Shown here one piece after another: positions 1 to 9,611 of a stretch of 64,000 nt of DNA (position 1 is the stretch's first letter; each line of letters opens with the position of its first letter). The position numbers were made by a program, and so were the translations under genes. The DNA comes from Paramicrobacterium fandaimingii (lineage in GTDB: Bacteria > Actinomycetota > Actinomycetes > Actinomycetales > Microbacteriaceae), in NCBI RefSeq assembly GCF_011751745.2, contig NZ_CP061170.1, forward strand, positions 2,108,001 through 2,172,000, given 5' to 3'. The notes beneath the pieces were generated by a model that had not been told where the DNA came from, made no database searches, and saw nothing but the letters and a program-made list of their open reading frames with translations.

Positions 1-300
1 CTCGGGGATCGCATCGGCGATGAACTCGAGGCTCGGCGTGATGCGGGCGGTGATGTTGCGACCGACTTCGCTGCGAAGCATCCCCTTCGCCGATTCCAGT
101 GCCTTCGCACTGTCAAAGCGCTCATCGTCTGTTCCGTAGACGGTGAAGAAGATGCTTGCGTGCTGAAGGTCTCCCGTCACCCGAACATCGGTGATGGTGA
201 CGAAGCCGAGGCGCGGATCGCGAAGCCCCTTTTCGAGCCGTGTGGCGATGATCTGCTTGATCCGGTCGGCCATGCGACGTGCCCGTGGGTTCTCACCCAT
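1..300 (-). CDS. rbfA: Ribosome-binding factor A (partial, C-terminus off window)
   Basis: RbfA binds the 30S subunit and assists late 16S rRNA maturation. The first 100 codons are present; the gene runs off the left edge. The protein starts [18 protein letters not shown] and continues with the KH-like fold segment [15 protein letters not shown], then a region matching the family around residues 45-100. The ATG at 298-300 is chosen because it is preceded by a good AAGGAG ribosome-binding site. It lies 79 bases downstream of infB on the same strand, the usual infB-rbfA order, so it is probably cotranscribed with it. Confidence 0.95.
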   Translation of the reverse strand, partial: MGENPRARRMADRIKQIIATRLEKGLRDPRLGFVTITDVRVTGDLQHASIFFTVYGTDDERFDSAKALESAKGMLRSEVGRNITARITPSLEFIADAIPE

Positions 301-379
301 GGTTTTCTCCTTGTGTTCTGAAGCGTTGCGGCCCGGACGGACAGAATCCGTACCGGGCCGCACTGCTCACTCATGACGA

Positions 380-3115
380 TCAGGTGCGAGGCTTCTCGAC
401 CAGCTCCGTGGTCTCGATCTCGTCACCAACCTGAATGTCGTTGTACTTGCCGAGCCCGATTCCCGCCTCGAAGTCCGTACGCACCTCGGTGACGTCGTCC
501 TTGAATCGGCGAAGCGACTCGATGGCCAGCCCGTCCGCACGAACAACGCCCTCGCGGATGATGCGGGCTTTGGCGTTTCGGGTGATTGTTCCCGAGCGCA
601 CGATGACACCGGCGATGTTGCCGAACTTCGACGAGCGGAAAACCTCGCGAATCTCGGCGACACCCGACTGAACCTCTTCGTACTCCGGCTTGAGGAGTCC
701 TTTGAGGCTCGACTCGACATCTTCGAGCGCGTTGTAGATAACCGAGTAGAACCGGATGTCCACACCCTCGCGAGCCGCGCGGTCGCGCGCCTTCGCATCG
801 GGGCGCACGTTGAATCCGAGAATGATCGCGTTGTCGATCGTCGCAAGGTTGACGTCGGATTCCGTCACGGCTCCGACACCGCGGTGGATGATGCGCAGCT
901 GAACGCTCTCGTCGACCTCGATCTTGAGCAGCGACTCTTCGAGCGCCTCGACAGCACCGGAAACGTCACCCTTGATGATGAGGTTGAGCGACTCGACCTT
1001 GCCCTCTTGAAGAGCGCGGGTGAAGTCCTCGAGGCTGATGCGCTTGCGGGCCTTCGCCAGCTGCGCATTGCGTTCGGCTGCCTCACGCTTCTCAGCGATC
1101 TGGCGGGCCGTGCGGTCTTCCTCAGTGACGAGGAAGGTGTCGCCGGCACGAGGAACCGTTGAGAGCCCCTGCACCTGAACCGGACGTGACGGACCGGCCT
1201 CGTCGAGGTTTGACCCCGTCTCGTCGATCATTGCGCGCACTCGGCCGTAAGCCGTGCCAGCCACAATTGCATCTCCGATGTGCAGTGTTCCCGACTGGAT
1301 GAGCACCGTGGCCACGGAACCGCGGCCCTTGTCGAGCTTTGCCTCGATGGCAATACCGCGCGCGATCTTGTTGGGGTTCGCGCGAAGCTCGAGCCCGGCG
1401 TCAGCGGTGAGGAGCACAGCATCGAGAAGCTCCTGGATGCCGATGTTGTTGCGTGCCGAGACATCGACGAACATGACGTCGCCGCCGTACTCTTCAGCGA
1501 CAAGACCGTATTCGGTGAGCTGCTGGCGCACCTTCTGCGGGTTCGCCTCTTCCTTATCGATCTTGTTCACCGCGACGACGATGGGCACGTCCGCTGCCTG
1601 AGCGTGGTTGAGAGCCTCAATCGTCTGGGGCATGATTCCGTCGTCAGCAGCAACGACGAGGATCGCAATATCGGTCACCTGGGCACCACGTGCACGCATG
1701 GCGGTGAACGCCTCGTGTCCTGGCGTATCGATGAACGTGATTGCTCGGTCAGCGCCCTCGTGCTCGGTGCGCACCTGGTACGCGCCGATGTGCTGGGTGA
1801 TGCCACCGGCCTCGCCCTCAACGACGTTTGCGTGACGCATTGCATCGAGAAGTCGGGTCTTACCGTGGTCGACGTGACCCATGACCGTGACGACCGGCGG
1901 ACGAGGCATCAGATCTTCGTCATCTTCAGCCTCAAGCTCACCGTCGAGATCGATGTCGAAGCCCTCGAGGAGCTCACGGTCCTCGTCCTCTGGCGACACC
2001 ATCTGAATCTTGTAGCCAAGCTCGTCACCGAGCACCTCGAACGTCGCTTCGTCGAGCGACTCGGTCGCTGTGGCCATCTCACCGAGGTGGAACAGCACGG
2101 TGACGAGGTCACCGGGGCTCGCGTCAATCTTGTCGGCGAAGTCAGCAATCGAGGCACCGCGACGCAAGCGAAGAATTGTGTTGCCATCTCCGCGGGGAAC
2201 GTTCACGCCGCCGATTGACGGCGCTTGCCTCATTTCAAATTCTTGCCTCTTCGCCCGCTTCGACTTGCGAGACTTCGCGCGGCCACCGCCACGGCCGAAT
2301 GCACCGGCTGTGCCGCCGCCGCGGCCACGACCGCCGCCTGGGCGTCCACCGAAGCCACCGCTCGGGCGCTGGAAGCCACCGCCAGCGGGGCCACCGCCTC
2401 CTGGGCGCTGGAAGCCACCGCCGCCTGCGCCGGGGCGCGGAGCACCCGGACGCGGAGCGCCACCACCGGCGCCACCGGGCCGACCACGACCGCCGCCAGC
2501 GGGGCGCGGAGCCCCTGGGCGCGGAGCGCCGGGCCTCGGAGCCTGAGGGCGGGGAGGACGGGGAATGTTCGCGGGAGTGGGGCGCTGTCCCATGCCCTGA
2601 GCACTCGAATACGGGTTGTTGCCCGGGCGAGGAGCGCCTTGCGGACGCTGGCCCATGCCCTGAGCGCTCGAATACGGGTTGTTGCCCGGGCGCGGTGCGC
2701 CTTCGGAACGTGCCTGATTCGGCGTGGGTGCAGGGCCGGGGCGCGGCGCGAGTGACTCGTCGCCGCTCTCACCAGACGTCGACGGGGCGTTCTCGTCGGC
2801 AGCGCTCTTTTCCTGCGGCGCTGCTGCAGCAACGTCAGTCTCAGTCTCCGCCTTCGGTGCCTGTGGCGCCTTCGGTGCGGGCTTTCCCGGCTTTGCCGGG
2901 GAGGATGCCGGCTTGCCGGAGTCCTTCTTCTCGTCGGCCGCGGGCTTCGCGCCGTCTGCCTCAAGTGCCGCACGCAGTTTGCGCGCAACCGGAGGCTCAA
3001 TGCTCGACGATGGTCCCTTCACGAATTCGCCCAATTCCTTGAGCTTCGCAAGGGCGACCTTGCTGTCTACCGAGAACTCAGATGCGATCTCGTGTACGCG
3101 TGGTTTTGCAGCCAC
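380..3115 (-). CDS. infB: Translation initiation factor IF-2
   Basis: IF-2 is the GTPase that brings initiator tRNA to the 30S subunit and promotes 50S joining. The 911-residue protein begins with an IF2_N module (about 1-55). A long Pro/Gly/Arg/Ala-rich linker (about 60-285) follows and contains a tandem 21-residue repeat. A second IF2_N-like segment comes at about 310-370. The GTPase domain carries G1 GHVDHGKT (413-420), then DTPGHE and NKID, and the C-terminal domains follow. The start is GTG at 3113-3115 with AGGAG five bases upstream. The long basic low-complexity linker is common in actinobacterial IF-2. The gene follows ylxR in the nusA operon. Confidence 0.97.
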   Translation of the reverse strand: MAAKPRVHEIASEFSVDSKVALAKLKELGEFVKGPSSSIEPPVARKLRAALEADGAKPAADEKKDSGKPASSPAKPGKPAPKAPQAPKAETETDVAAAAPQEKSAADENAPSTSGESGDESLAPRPGPAPTPNQARSEGAPRPGNNPYSSAQGMGQRPQGAPRPGNNPYSSAQGMGQRPTPANIPRPPRPQAPRPGAPRPGAPRPAGGGRGRPGGAGGGAPRPGAPRPGAGGGGFQRPGGGGPAGGGFQRPSGGFGGRPGGGRGRGGGTAGAFGRGGGRAKSRKSKRAKRQEFEMRQAPSIGGVNVPRGDGNTILRLRRGASIADFADKIDASPGDLVTVLFHLGEMATATESLDEATFEVLGDELGYKIQMVSPEDEDRELLEGFDIDLDGELEAEDDEDLMPRPPVVTVMGHVDHGKTRLLDAMRHANVVEGEAGGITQHIGAYQVRTEHEGADRAITFIDTPGHEAFTAMRARGAQVTDIAILVVAADDGIMPQTIEALNHAQAADVPIVVAVNKIDKEEANPQKVRQQLTEYGLVAEEYGGDVMFVDVSARNNIGIQELLDAVLLTADAGLELRANPNKIARGIAIEAKLDKGRGSVATVLIQSGTLHIGDAIVAGTAYGRVRAMIDETGSNLDEAGPSRPVQVQGLSTVPRAGDTFLVTEEDRTARQIAEKREAAERNAQLAKARKRISLEDFTRALQEGKVESLNLIIKGDVSGAVEALEESLLKIEVDESVQLRIIHRGVGAVTESDVNLATIDNAIILGFNVRPDAKARDRAAREGVDIRFYSVIYNALEDVESSLKGLLKPEYEEVQSGVAEIREVFRSSKFGNIAGVIVRSGTITRNAKARIIREGVVRADGLAIESLRRFKDDVTEVRTDFEAGIGLGKYNDIQVGDEIETTELVEKPRT
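2579..2698. repeat. 63-bp tandem repeat inside infB linker
   Basis: Two nearly identical 63-base units encode two copies of a 21-residue block with the core [17 protein letters not shown] (IF-2 residues about 140-179). The units differ at only a few bases, which suggests a recent in-frame duplication in the disordered linker. Confidence 0.85.
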
Positions 3116-3129
3116 TTCTCTCCTGTCTG

Positions 3130-3152
3130 GGTCTGCCCAGACAGGGCAGACC
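3130..3152. other. Perfect 9-bp inverted repeat just upstream of infB
   Basis: GGTCTGCCC (3130-3138) and GGGCAGACC (3144-3152) can form a hairpin with a 5-base loop. It lies between ylxR and infB, ending about 8 bases before the infB ribosome-binding site. No T-run follows, so it is not a standard intrinsic terminator. It could shape infB translation or mRNA processing; that role is inference. Confidence 0.6.
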
Positions 3153-3198
3153 GTTAGTTACGGACGGGTCTCATTTCGAGCCGCTCATTAGTTGTCCA

Positions 3199-3444
3199 TT
3201 AGCCATTCAGCCTGTTCTCTAGTGTTTGCGTGTTCAGTGCCGAACTCACGCGAAGTGCTCGCCCGAGGGCGCGTCGCTTCACAGCTCGTTTGCAACACAC
3301 GTCAGTCGGATGCAACCACGCACCTCTGCCGGGGAGCGACGCTGTCTCATCAACAACAACCACGAAATCCCGGGCAACGACCCTCAATAAAGAAGATCTT
3401 TCGGCGCGCATTCGGCATCCGATGCACGTTCTCACGGGCTCCAT
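3199..3444 (-). CDS. ylxR: YlxR family RNA-binding protein (DUF448)
   Basis: A small, basic 81-residue protein of the YlxR family, which is nearly always found between nusA and infB. It has the diagnostic RTCIGCR motif near the N-terminus (residues 5-11) and GRGAWLH (39-45), followed by a basic helix. The reading frame stays open far upstream into nusA, but the ATG at 3442-3444 fits the family start and has GGGGAG upstream, so the longer version is rejected. It starts 55 bases after nusA. YlxR proteins have been linked to RNase P and rRNA-related functions, but its role in this organism is not shown by sequence. Confidence 0.9.
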   Translation of the reverse strand: MEPVRTCIGCRMRAERSSLLRVVARDFVVVVDETASLPGRGAWLHPTDVCCKRAVKRRALGRALRVSSALNTQTLENRLNG

Positions 3445-3499
3445 CTTACACTCCCCGCGCTGTGAGCCGACCAGCAGCGGCGCTGCCGGTCGACCGCGA

Positions 3500-4489
3500 T
3501 CATTCCTCGTCGAGAATTGAATCCGGTTGAATATCGATCTTCGCGCCGGTGAGCTTTGCCGCAAGTCGGGCGTTCTGCCCTTCTTTCCCGATTGCCAATG
3601 ACAGCTGGTAATCGGGAACAAGCGCTCGAACGGCTTTTGTCTCGGCATCGAGCACGTACGATGACGACACGCGAGCGGGCGACAGCGCATTCGCGACGAA
3701 TGTCGCCAGGTCGCTTGAGTAGTCGACGATGTCGATCTTCTCATCTCCGAGTTCTTCGGTCACCGCGCGCACACGGCGCCCAAGCTCGCCGATGCACGAG
3801 CCCTTTGCATTGATCGACGGGTCTTTCGCGAGAACAGCGATCTTTGTGCGATGCCCTGCCTCTCGCGCAAGCGAGACGATCTCGACGAGTCCGGAGGCGA
3901 TCTCGGGAACCTCGAGGAAGAAGAGCTTCTTGACGAGGGCCGGGTGCGTGCGTGACACCGTGATCTGCGGACCCTTGAGCCCCTTTGCAACGCTTGTCAC
4001 GTAGACGCGAATACGCCGACCGTGCGTGTACTCCTCGCTGGGAACCTGCTCTTCCGGAGGCAGAACGGCTTCGACCGTGCCCAGGTCCACGTGAATCATC
4101 CGTGGGTTGGGCCCCTGCTGAACGACGCCGGCGACGATGTCACCCTCGCGCCCCTTGAATTCGCCGAGAACAGCATCGTCGGCGATGTCGCGCAGGCGCT
4201 GGTTGATTACCTGCTTTGCGGCGAATGCGGCGATGCGGCCGAAGTCCTCCGGCATCGTCTCCGATTCGCCGATGAGGTTTCCGTCGTCGTCCTTCTCGGG
4301 AACGAGCACCGAGACGTGGCCGCTCTTGCGATCGAGTTCGACGCGCCCCTCGGCGTCTTCATTGCCGTTCTGCGCCTCATTCTTGAGGTAAGCGGTCAGA
4401 ATGGCCTGCTCGATGATGTGAATCAGCTCATCAAAGGGGATTTCCTTCTCCCGCTCCATCAACTTCAACACACTCAGATCGATGTCCAC
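3500..4489 (-). CDS. nusA: Transcription termination/antitermination factor NusA
   Basis: NusA binds RNA polymerase and nascent RNA and modulates pausing, termination and antitermination. The 329 residues hold the N-terminal polymerase-binding domain (1-110), an S1 domain (about 113-182), KH1 with KGSCIGELGRRV (229-240) and KH2 with IGKEGQNARLA (300-310). The C-terminal acidic repeats of E. coli NusA are absent, as is usual in actinobacteria. The GTG start at 4487-4489 is preceded by GGGAGG. The 124-base gap to proS contains no rimP, although rimP usually precedes nusA. Confidence 0.96.
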   Translation of the reverse strand: MDIDLSVLKLMEREKEIPFDELIHIIEQAILTAYLKNEAQNGNEDAEGRVELDRKSGHVSVLVPEKDDDGNLIGESETMPEDFGRIAAFAAKQVINQRLRDIADDAVLGEFKGREGDIVAGVVQQGPNPRMIHVDLGTVEAVLPPEEQVPSEEYTHGRRIRVYVTSVAKGLKGPQITVSRTHPALVKKLFFLEVPEIASGLVEIVSLAREAGHRTKIAVLAKDPSINAKGSCIGELGRRVRAVTEELGDEKIDIVDYSSDLATFVANALSPARVSSSYVLDAETKAVRALVPDYQLSLAIGKEGQNARLAAKLTGAKIDIQPDSILDEE

Positions 4490-4613
4490 CAGAGAGCCTC
4501 CCTATTCAGATATGGCACAGGCAAACGTCGCGGTGCCTGGCCGAACTCTAAGGCTACCCGACTGAACTGAGGTTCGTCACCACACGCACGCGCGTCGAAC
4601 TGCCATGGCAACG

Positions 4614-6386
4614 TTAGCGGTCAGCGAGAATGCGCGCGGCGACCTCGTCGATGGCAACCTGGGTGCGCTCGCCCGAGCGGCGGTCCCACAGTTCGACGAG
4701 TCCGTCGGCAACGCCGCGGCCGGCGATGACGATCGTCGGAATGCCAAGAAGCTCGGCATCACCGAACTTCACGCCGGGCGATACCTTCGGCCTGTCGTCG
4801 TACAGCACATCGAGACGGCCGTCTTCCAGCTCATCTGCGATCGTCGCTGCGACGTCGAAGACCCCGGCATCCTTTCCCGTGGCGACGACGTGCACGTCGA
4901 ACGGCGCGATGCTCTCTGGCCAGCAGAGGCCTTTCTCGTCGTTGTTCAGTTCTGCAATGAGCGCGAGGGCGCGAGTGACGCCGATTCCGTATGACCCCAT
5001 CGTGACGGTGACGAGTTTTCCGTTCTCGTTGAGCACCTGGAGCCCGAGAGCCTCCGCGTACTTGCGGCCGAGCTGAAACACATGGCCGATCTCCGTTCCG
5101 CGGTCGATCGTCACGGGGCCGGAGCCGTCGGGGGCGGGATCCCCCTCGCGAATCGACGCTGCCTCGATCGTTCCGTCGACGATGAAGTCGCGCGCGACGA
5201 CGAGCCCGAGAACGTGCTTCTCCGCGATGTTGGCGCCGGTCACCCACTCCGTGCCCTCAACGATGCGCGGGTCGGCCAGATACCGGATGCCGCTTGCTGA
5301 ATGCTCGCCGAGCACCGCACCATTTTCTGACCAGGGTCCGATGTACCCGCGCACGAGAGCGGGGTTTGCCGCGAAGTCCTCGTCTGTCGCTGCCTCGACC
5401 TCACTCGGAGCGAAGGCGACCTCGACACGCTTCATGTCGACCTCGCGATCACCGGGCACGGCGACGACGACGAGTTCGCGCGCGCCATCGAGGTGCTTCA
5501 GCGCCAACACGACGTTCTTGAGAGTGTCCGATGCCGCCCAGTCACGCCCGTCCGTGCGCGGCTGCTGCGCGTTGAGCAGATCGACAAGCGTTGCGATCGT
5601 CGGCGTCTTCGGTGAGTCGAAGATGCGGGCCTCCGCCCGACCGTCCGTGAGCAAAGGCTCAACTCTCGGAGTGACGTATGCTTCGACGTTCGCCGCGTAA
5701 CCGCCGGCCGAACGCACGAACGTGTCTTCGCCGACGGGAGTCGGATGAAGAAACTCCTCGCTCTTCGAGCCGCCCATGGCACCGGCATCCGCCTTCACGA
5801 TGACGTAGTCAAGGCCGAGTCGAGTGAAGATGCGCTCGTACGCGTCTCGCTGCCGCTGATAGCTTGCGTCGAGTCCGGCATCAGACGAGTCGAATGAATA
5901 TGCGTCCTTCATTGTGAACTCGCGCCCACGCAGAAGTCCGGCTCTCGGTCGGGCCTCGTCGCGGTACTTGTCCTGAATCTGATAGATCGAGAGAGGGAGG
6001 TCCTTGTACGACGAGTAGAGATCCTTCACAAGGAGCGTGAACGCCTCTTCGTGCGTCGGCGCGAGGAGCATATCGGCTCCCTTGCGATCGGCAAGTCGAA
6101 ACAGGTTCTCCCCGTACTCATCCCACCGGCCGGAAATCTCGTATGGCTCGCGCGGCATGAGCGCGGGAAAATGCACCTCGAACGCCCCAGCGGCTTCCAT
6201 CTCTTCTCGAACGATCTGCTCAATACGCGCTTTGACACGCAGGCCGAGCGGCAGCCAGGCGAAGATTCCTGGCGCCTGGCGCCGAATATAACCAGCCCGC
6301 ACCAAGAGGCGATGGCTGGCGACCTCTGCATCTGCAGGGTCTTCTCTGAGCGTGCGAACGAAGTAGTTAGATAGGCGCGTTACCAC
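4614..6386 (-). CDS. proS: Prolyl-tRNA synthetase
   Basis: Charges tRNA-Pro with proline. At 590 residues this is the bacterial-type class II enzyme with an editing insertion between motifs 2 and 3 (about 235-400). Motif 2 ([10 protein letters not shown], 141-150, with [12 protein letters not shown] after it) and motif 3 ([16 protein letters not shown], 464-479) are clear, and the anticodon-binding domain fills the last 110 residues. The start is GTG at 6384-6386. There is no Shine-Dalgarno sequence, but TACGAT lies six bases before the GTG, so translation is probably leaderless. It heads the proS-nusA-ylxR-infB-rbfA block. Confidence 0.97.
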   Translation of the reverse strand: MVTRLSNYFVRTLREDPADAEVASHRLLVRAGYIRRQAPGIFAWLPLGLRVKARIEQIVREEMEAAGAFEVHFPALMPREPYEISGRWDEYGENLFRLADRKGADMLLAPTHEEAFTLLVKDLYSSYKDLPLSIYQIQDKYRDEARPRAGLLRGREFTMKDAYSFDSSDAGLDASYQRQRDAYERIFTRLGLDYVIVKADAGAMGGSKSEEFLHPTPVGEDTFVRSAGGYAANVEAYVTPRVEPLLTDGRAEARIFDSPKTPTIATLVDLLNAQQPRTDGRDWAASDTLKNVVLALKHLDGARELVVVAVPGDREVDMKRVEVAFAPSEVEAATDEDFAANPALVRGYIGPWSENGAVLGEHSASGIRYLADPRIVEGTEWVTGANIAEKHVLGLVVARDFIVDGTIEAASIREGDPAPDGSGPVTIDRGTEIGHVFQLGRKYAEALGLQVLNENGKLVTVTMGSYGIGVTRALALIAELNNDEKGLCWPESIAPFDVHVVATGKDAGVFDVAATIADELEDGRLDVLYDDRPKVSPGVKFGDAELLGIPTIVIAGRGVADGLVELWDRRSGERTQVAIDEVAARILADR

Positions 6387-6392
6387 GTCACC

Positions 6393-6398
6393 ATCGTA
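6393..6398 (-). promoter_or_regulatory. Putative -10 of a leaderless proS transcript
   Basis: TACGAT on the minus strand is followed by 6 bases and then the GTG of proS, and there is no Shine-Dalgarno sequence. The same spacing recurs at several genes in the window. Confidence 0.5.
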
Positions 6399-6460
6399 CT
6401 CATGCTCCGAGGCGTCCTGGAACTCGTCGCCTCCTGCCGAGCCGTCAGCGGCGCTGCCGC

Positions 6461-7183
6461 CTACCAGGGCTTGTCGGTCCCACCGCCACCGCCAGATCCG
6501 CGTCGGTCGGCGTCGCCGTCCTGCTTTTTGCGCTCAGCGTCTTTGCCGCGCTCATTCAGATCGTCAATCGGACTGTCGCCATCTGACTCTTCGCCATCGG
6601 TTTCGGAGTCGTCTGTGCCCGAGCCGTCGTTCTTCTCGTCGCCCTCGTCCTGAGATTCCTGGTTGAGCTTGTCTTCAATGCGCTTCTTCGCGGTCTTCAG
6701 CTGCTCGTCTGCCTTGTAGTCCTGCGGCTTGTCACAGCCTTCCGACGCTCCGCCCTCGATCACCGCGAGTGCCGTCTCCCACATTCGGGTGGCACCTTCG
6801 GTTGAGCCTGCTTCTGCGTGTGCATCTCCCTGCTGCTCCCACGCGAGTGCGAGGTTCACCCGAATCTCGCAGGTTCGGCCGTCGGGTGCGAGCACGAGCG
6901 CGTGCGAGAGGTCTTCGGTCGCAGCCGGAAAGTCTCCGGCTGCCGCATGCGCGGTGCCCCGATCAAACGGAGCGATCCACGGCTCAAACGCGTTCCACAG
7001 CATGAGCCCGTCGAACTGGCTCGCCGATGTCGTGTACTGCTCCTCCGCGTAGGATCGCGATCCCTGGTCGGCGAACACACCGAGGCTCACGAGCTTTCCT
7101 GAGAAGGTCAGGGCGATGAGCACGAGCGGAAGCGTGATGAGCACGAGACGCGTGCGCGTTCGGCGAGGCCTGGAGTTCGTCAT
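6461..7183 (-). CDS. Membrane-anchored TPR-like protein of the MoxR/VWA operon
   Basis: A 240-residue protein with one N-terminal membrane segment (about 13-35), then a helical region resembling tetratricopeptide repeats (roughly 70-160, around [20 protein letters not shown]), and a highly charged Asp/Glu/Gly-rich C-terminal tail. It is the last gene of the operon and its ATG overlaps the stop of the preceding VWA gene (ATGA). In Bat-type operons a TPR protein (BatC-like) normally accompanies the two VWA proteins, so it is probably the partner scaffold. The exact function is unknown. Confidence 0.7.
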   Translation of the reverse strand: MTNSRPRRTRTRLVLITLPLVLIALTFSGKLVSLGVFADQGSRSYAEEQYTTSASQFDGLMLWNAFEPWIAPFDRGTAHAAAGDFPAATEDLSHALVLAPDGRTCEIRVNLALAWEQQGDAHAEAGSTEGATRMWETALAVIEGGASEGCDKPQDYKADEQLKTAKKRIEDKLNQESQDEGDEKNDGSGTDDSETDGEESDGDSPIDDLNERGKDAERKKQDGDADRRGSGGGGGTDKPW

Positions 7184-8172
7184 GAGTGCGCCTGCCCTCG
7201 TGGGCGAAGACGGCGCAGATCGACAATGACGCTCGCGAGCTCGTAGAGAAGCAGAGCACCGAACGGAATGGCCAGAATCCAGTACAGCTCTGGCTCAGGT
7301 GCTGGCTCCTTTCCTGCTTCCGGCTCGGGTACGACGGTGATTCCGGATGCCGCTTCGGCGACGCTCGACGACGCATCTCGGTGCAGGTAGTCAACGCCGA
7401 GCTGCGTCGAAATCGCCTGCAGCGCCTCCTCGTCGATGTGCGAGCGCGCCGGCTCACCCGTCGCCGGATCGGTGATGTATTCGGGTTCGCCTTCCGAGTC
7501 GAGCCCGCCGTTCTCCAGCATCCGGCCGCCGCCTTGCGTTCCGTAGCCGAGCACCGCACCGCCATCGACATACTCTGCGATGTCGGCGAACGACTCGGGC
7601 TGCTCGCTGACGGTCTGCTCGCCGTCGCCGAGATAGTAGAGGATCGTCGTGTGATCGGGGTCCGTTTCGGCGAGCGCCTCCCTCAGATGGCTGAGCGGGG
7701 CCGAGATGCTGCTTCCAGACGAGTAGCCCGTGATCTCTTGGGTCATGGCCGCGACAGTCTGCTCGATCGCGCCGGAGTCCGTTGTCAGGGGAACGCGCTC
7801 AACGGTCGCGGCGTCAAACGTCGTGACCGAGTACCGAGCACCGACCAACGTCTCTGTGAGCTCTGTCACATCTGCGCGCACGCCGTCGAGCCGTGGCTCA
7901 CCGTCGCCCCAGTCTTCTGCGGCCATGCTGCTCGTCGTGTCGATCACGAAGTAGACGTCGACGTCGCTTCCCACGGCATCCGGTGGCCGTCCGTCGCCGG
8001 CAACGGGTCGCAGCATCATGGCACCGAGAAGCACGACGAGCCCCGTTCGGGAGATCCAGTGCAGCCGAATCTTCGCGGTCGGAGCCCGAACGGCCTGAAC
8101 GATCGTGAACACAATGAGTCCGGTAAACACGATGAGCATCAGTACGCCAGGCATGACAGGGTTGACGATCAT
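7180..8172 (-). CDS. VWA-domain membrane protein (BatB-like)
   Basis: A 330-residue protein with two N-terminal membrane segments (about 8-28 and 43-57), a von Willebrand A domain and a C-terminal membrane helix (about 294-316). The metal-binding MIDAS motif is D-x-T-x-S (D78, T80, S82 in VIDTTSSM). The frame is open further upstream, but the ATG at 8170-8172 overlaps the TGA of the preceding VWA gene and gives the expected membrane start. The second VWA protein of a MoxR/DUF58 operon; such proteins are thought to act with the MoxR ATPase in assembling or inserting metal into envelope complexes. The substrate here is unknown. Confidence 0.8.
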   Translation of the reverse strand: MIVNPVMPGVLMLIVFTGLIVFTIVQAVRAPTAKIRLHWISRTGLVVLLGAMMLRPVAGDGRPPDAVGSDVDVYFVIDTTSSMAAEDWGDGEPRLDGVRADVTELTETLVGARYSVTTFDAATVERVPLTTDSGAIEQTVAAMTQEITGYSSGSSISAPLSHLREALAETDPDHTTILYYLGDGEQTVSEQPESFADIAEYVDGGAVLGYGTQGGGRMLENGGLDSEGEPEYITDPATGEPARSHIDEEALQAISTQLGVDYLHRDASSSVAEAASGITVVPEPEAGKEPAPEPELYWILAIPFGALLLYELASVIVDLRRLRPRGQAHS

Positions 8173-9158
8173 CGCCTCAGCCTCCAGCCGATGCCGAGGA
8201 GCGCGATGGTGCTCCAGAACGCGATCCACAGAGGCAGATCCGGCTGATCTGACCTGACGACGTACGAGGGTGCGTCAATGGCGGAGGCCTCCTGCTTCTG
8301 AATCGACGTCACGATGTCGGGGACGGCTTGGGGATCGCTGAGGGCGAAGTACTCCCCTCCCGTTGACTCCACTGTGTCTTTCAGCTCCGTTGCGAGCTCC
8401 TCGATATAGTTTTTCGCCGTCGAGTCTCCGGGGTTCAAGCCGTACACGACGACGCCGTTGTCTTTCGCGTACTTTCCGGCCTGGGGCAGCGAGACCAGCT
8501 GCTGTCCCGCGACGAAGTTGTCTGTCGCGAAGATGATCGACCGGGAGCGATCTTCATCGAGGTTGTCGAAACGCATGGTGCACGAGGCGAGGCCGTCGCC
8601 GATGAGCGACGAGCCGTCGCCGAGAAGCGTGCCGTCTGTGTAGGCGTAATCGGTATCCGGATCATCCATGTTGTCGCGAAGCTCGGTCATCTGCTCTGTG
8701 ACGTACTCGTAGTCGGTGGTGAGCGGAAAATAGGTGACGGCAGACGCGTTGAAGATCGTCAGCCCGATGCGCTCCCCGTTGAACTGATCTGCGAGTTCGA
8801 TGAACGTGTCGAGAATCGCGATGTCGTAGTCGGTCATCGACCCGGATGTGTCGAGGCACAGCACGATGTCGCGGTTGTGCACCTCGGGTGTCACGGTGTG
8901 CACTGTCACGATGCGGGAGCTCAAGGCCGCTGATGCTGCGATGCCGATTGTCGTCACGGCGATGCCGACGGCCAGCGCAATGCGCATGCGCGAGCGTGCA
9001 CGCCGAAAGGCGGGAAGCATGCTCACCCGATTCAGGTGAGCAACCCGCACTGCGGAGGTCCCCGCCCGTCGGCGCGAGCGAATCAGCAGGGCGACGATGA
9101 CGGTGACAACGAGGGCACCAGCCCAGATCAGCGGCATCCATCCGTTGATCAGCTCCAC
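8169..9158 (-). CDS. VWA-domain membrane protein (BatA-like)
   Basis: A 329-residue protein with N-terminal membrane helices (about 8-26 and 60-80), a VWA domain with a perfect MIDAS motif DTSGS (103-107) and a C-terminal helix (about 305-326). This matches BatA-type proteins. The start is GTG at 9156-9158, directly after the TAG of the upstream gene. An in-frame ATG at 9137 with GGAG upstream is an alternative. It sits in tight coupling with the genes on both sides, so one polycistronic mRNA is likely. Confidence 0.8.
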   Translation of the reverse strand: MELINGWMPLIWAGALVVTVIVALLIRSRRRAGTSAVRVAHLNRVSMLPAFRRARSRMRIALAVGIAVTTIGIAASAALSSRIVTVHTVTPEVHNRDIVLCLDTSGSMTDYDIAILDTFIELADQFNGERIGLTIFNASAVTYFPLTTDYEYVTEQMTELRDNMDDPDTDYAYTDGTLLGDGSSLIGDGLASCTMRFDNLDEDRSRSIIFATDNFVAGQQLVSLPQAGKYAKDNGVVVYGLNPGDSTAKNYIEELATELKDTVESTGGEYFALSDPQAVPDIVTSIQKQEASAIDAPSYVVRSDQPDLPLWIAFWSTIALLGIGWRLRR

Positions 9159-9611
9159 CTACATCACCACCTCTCGCGCGCGCTGAAGCGATGGTGCGAG
9201 GTCCCCCGATGATGCCGGGGCGAACTCGAACGGATAGTACGAGGCGACGGCATGGGCAAGGCCCGGTTGATTTGCCTCGGTCAGATCGGCGAGCGTCATT
9301 GCAGAGAAGCGCGTACCCGACTGCTCTTCGACGAAGAGACGAACGAGAATGCTGAGCTTCAGGTGTGCCTCGCGCGTCGAGAGCTCGCCCGTCGCGTTGG
9401 CCGCCTCAATGTCGTCGATCAGACCGCGGTAGCGAACGACGAGGTCGCCACGGCTCGGCGTGGCGGCGGGCGCGCGCTTCGGCGCGCGTGCGCGGGGATA
9501 GAACCACACAGCGACGTACCAGAGCAGCACGAGCACGATGATGGCGCACGCGATCCACAGCCAGAGGGGGCTGTACGAGACGGGATCGTAGTATCCGTTA
9601 TCGCCGACCAC
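9159..9611 (-). CDS. Small single-pass membrane protein of the MoxR/VWA operon
   Basis: A 150-residue protein with an N-terminal membrane helix (about 15-35, in SPLWLWIACAIIVLVLLWYV) and a cytosolic helical domain. I chose the GTG at 9609-9611: GAGAGG lies 7 bases upstream and the overlap with the DUF58 gene is only 14 bases. A start at 9656 would overlap by 59 bases. Its position between DUF58 and the first VWA gene is where DUF4381-type proteins occur in similar operons, but I do not see enough sequence signature to assign the family firmly. Confidence 0.65.
   Translation of the reverse strand: MVGDNGYYDPVSYSPLWLWIACAIIVLVLLWYVAVWFYPRARAPKRAPAATPSRGDLVVRYRGLIDDIEAANATGELSTREAHLKLSILVRLFVEEQSGTRFSAMTLADLTEANQPGLAHAVASYYPFEFAPASSGDLAPSLQRAREVVM

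Noticed and set aside
1280..2218. A 312-codon plus-strand frame
   Set aside because: It lies entirely opposite the GTPase domain of infB and has no family features.
3445..3744. N-terminal extension of YlxR
   Set aside because: The longer frame overlaps nusA by about 245 bases and the family start with a ribosome-binding site lies at 3444.
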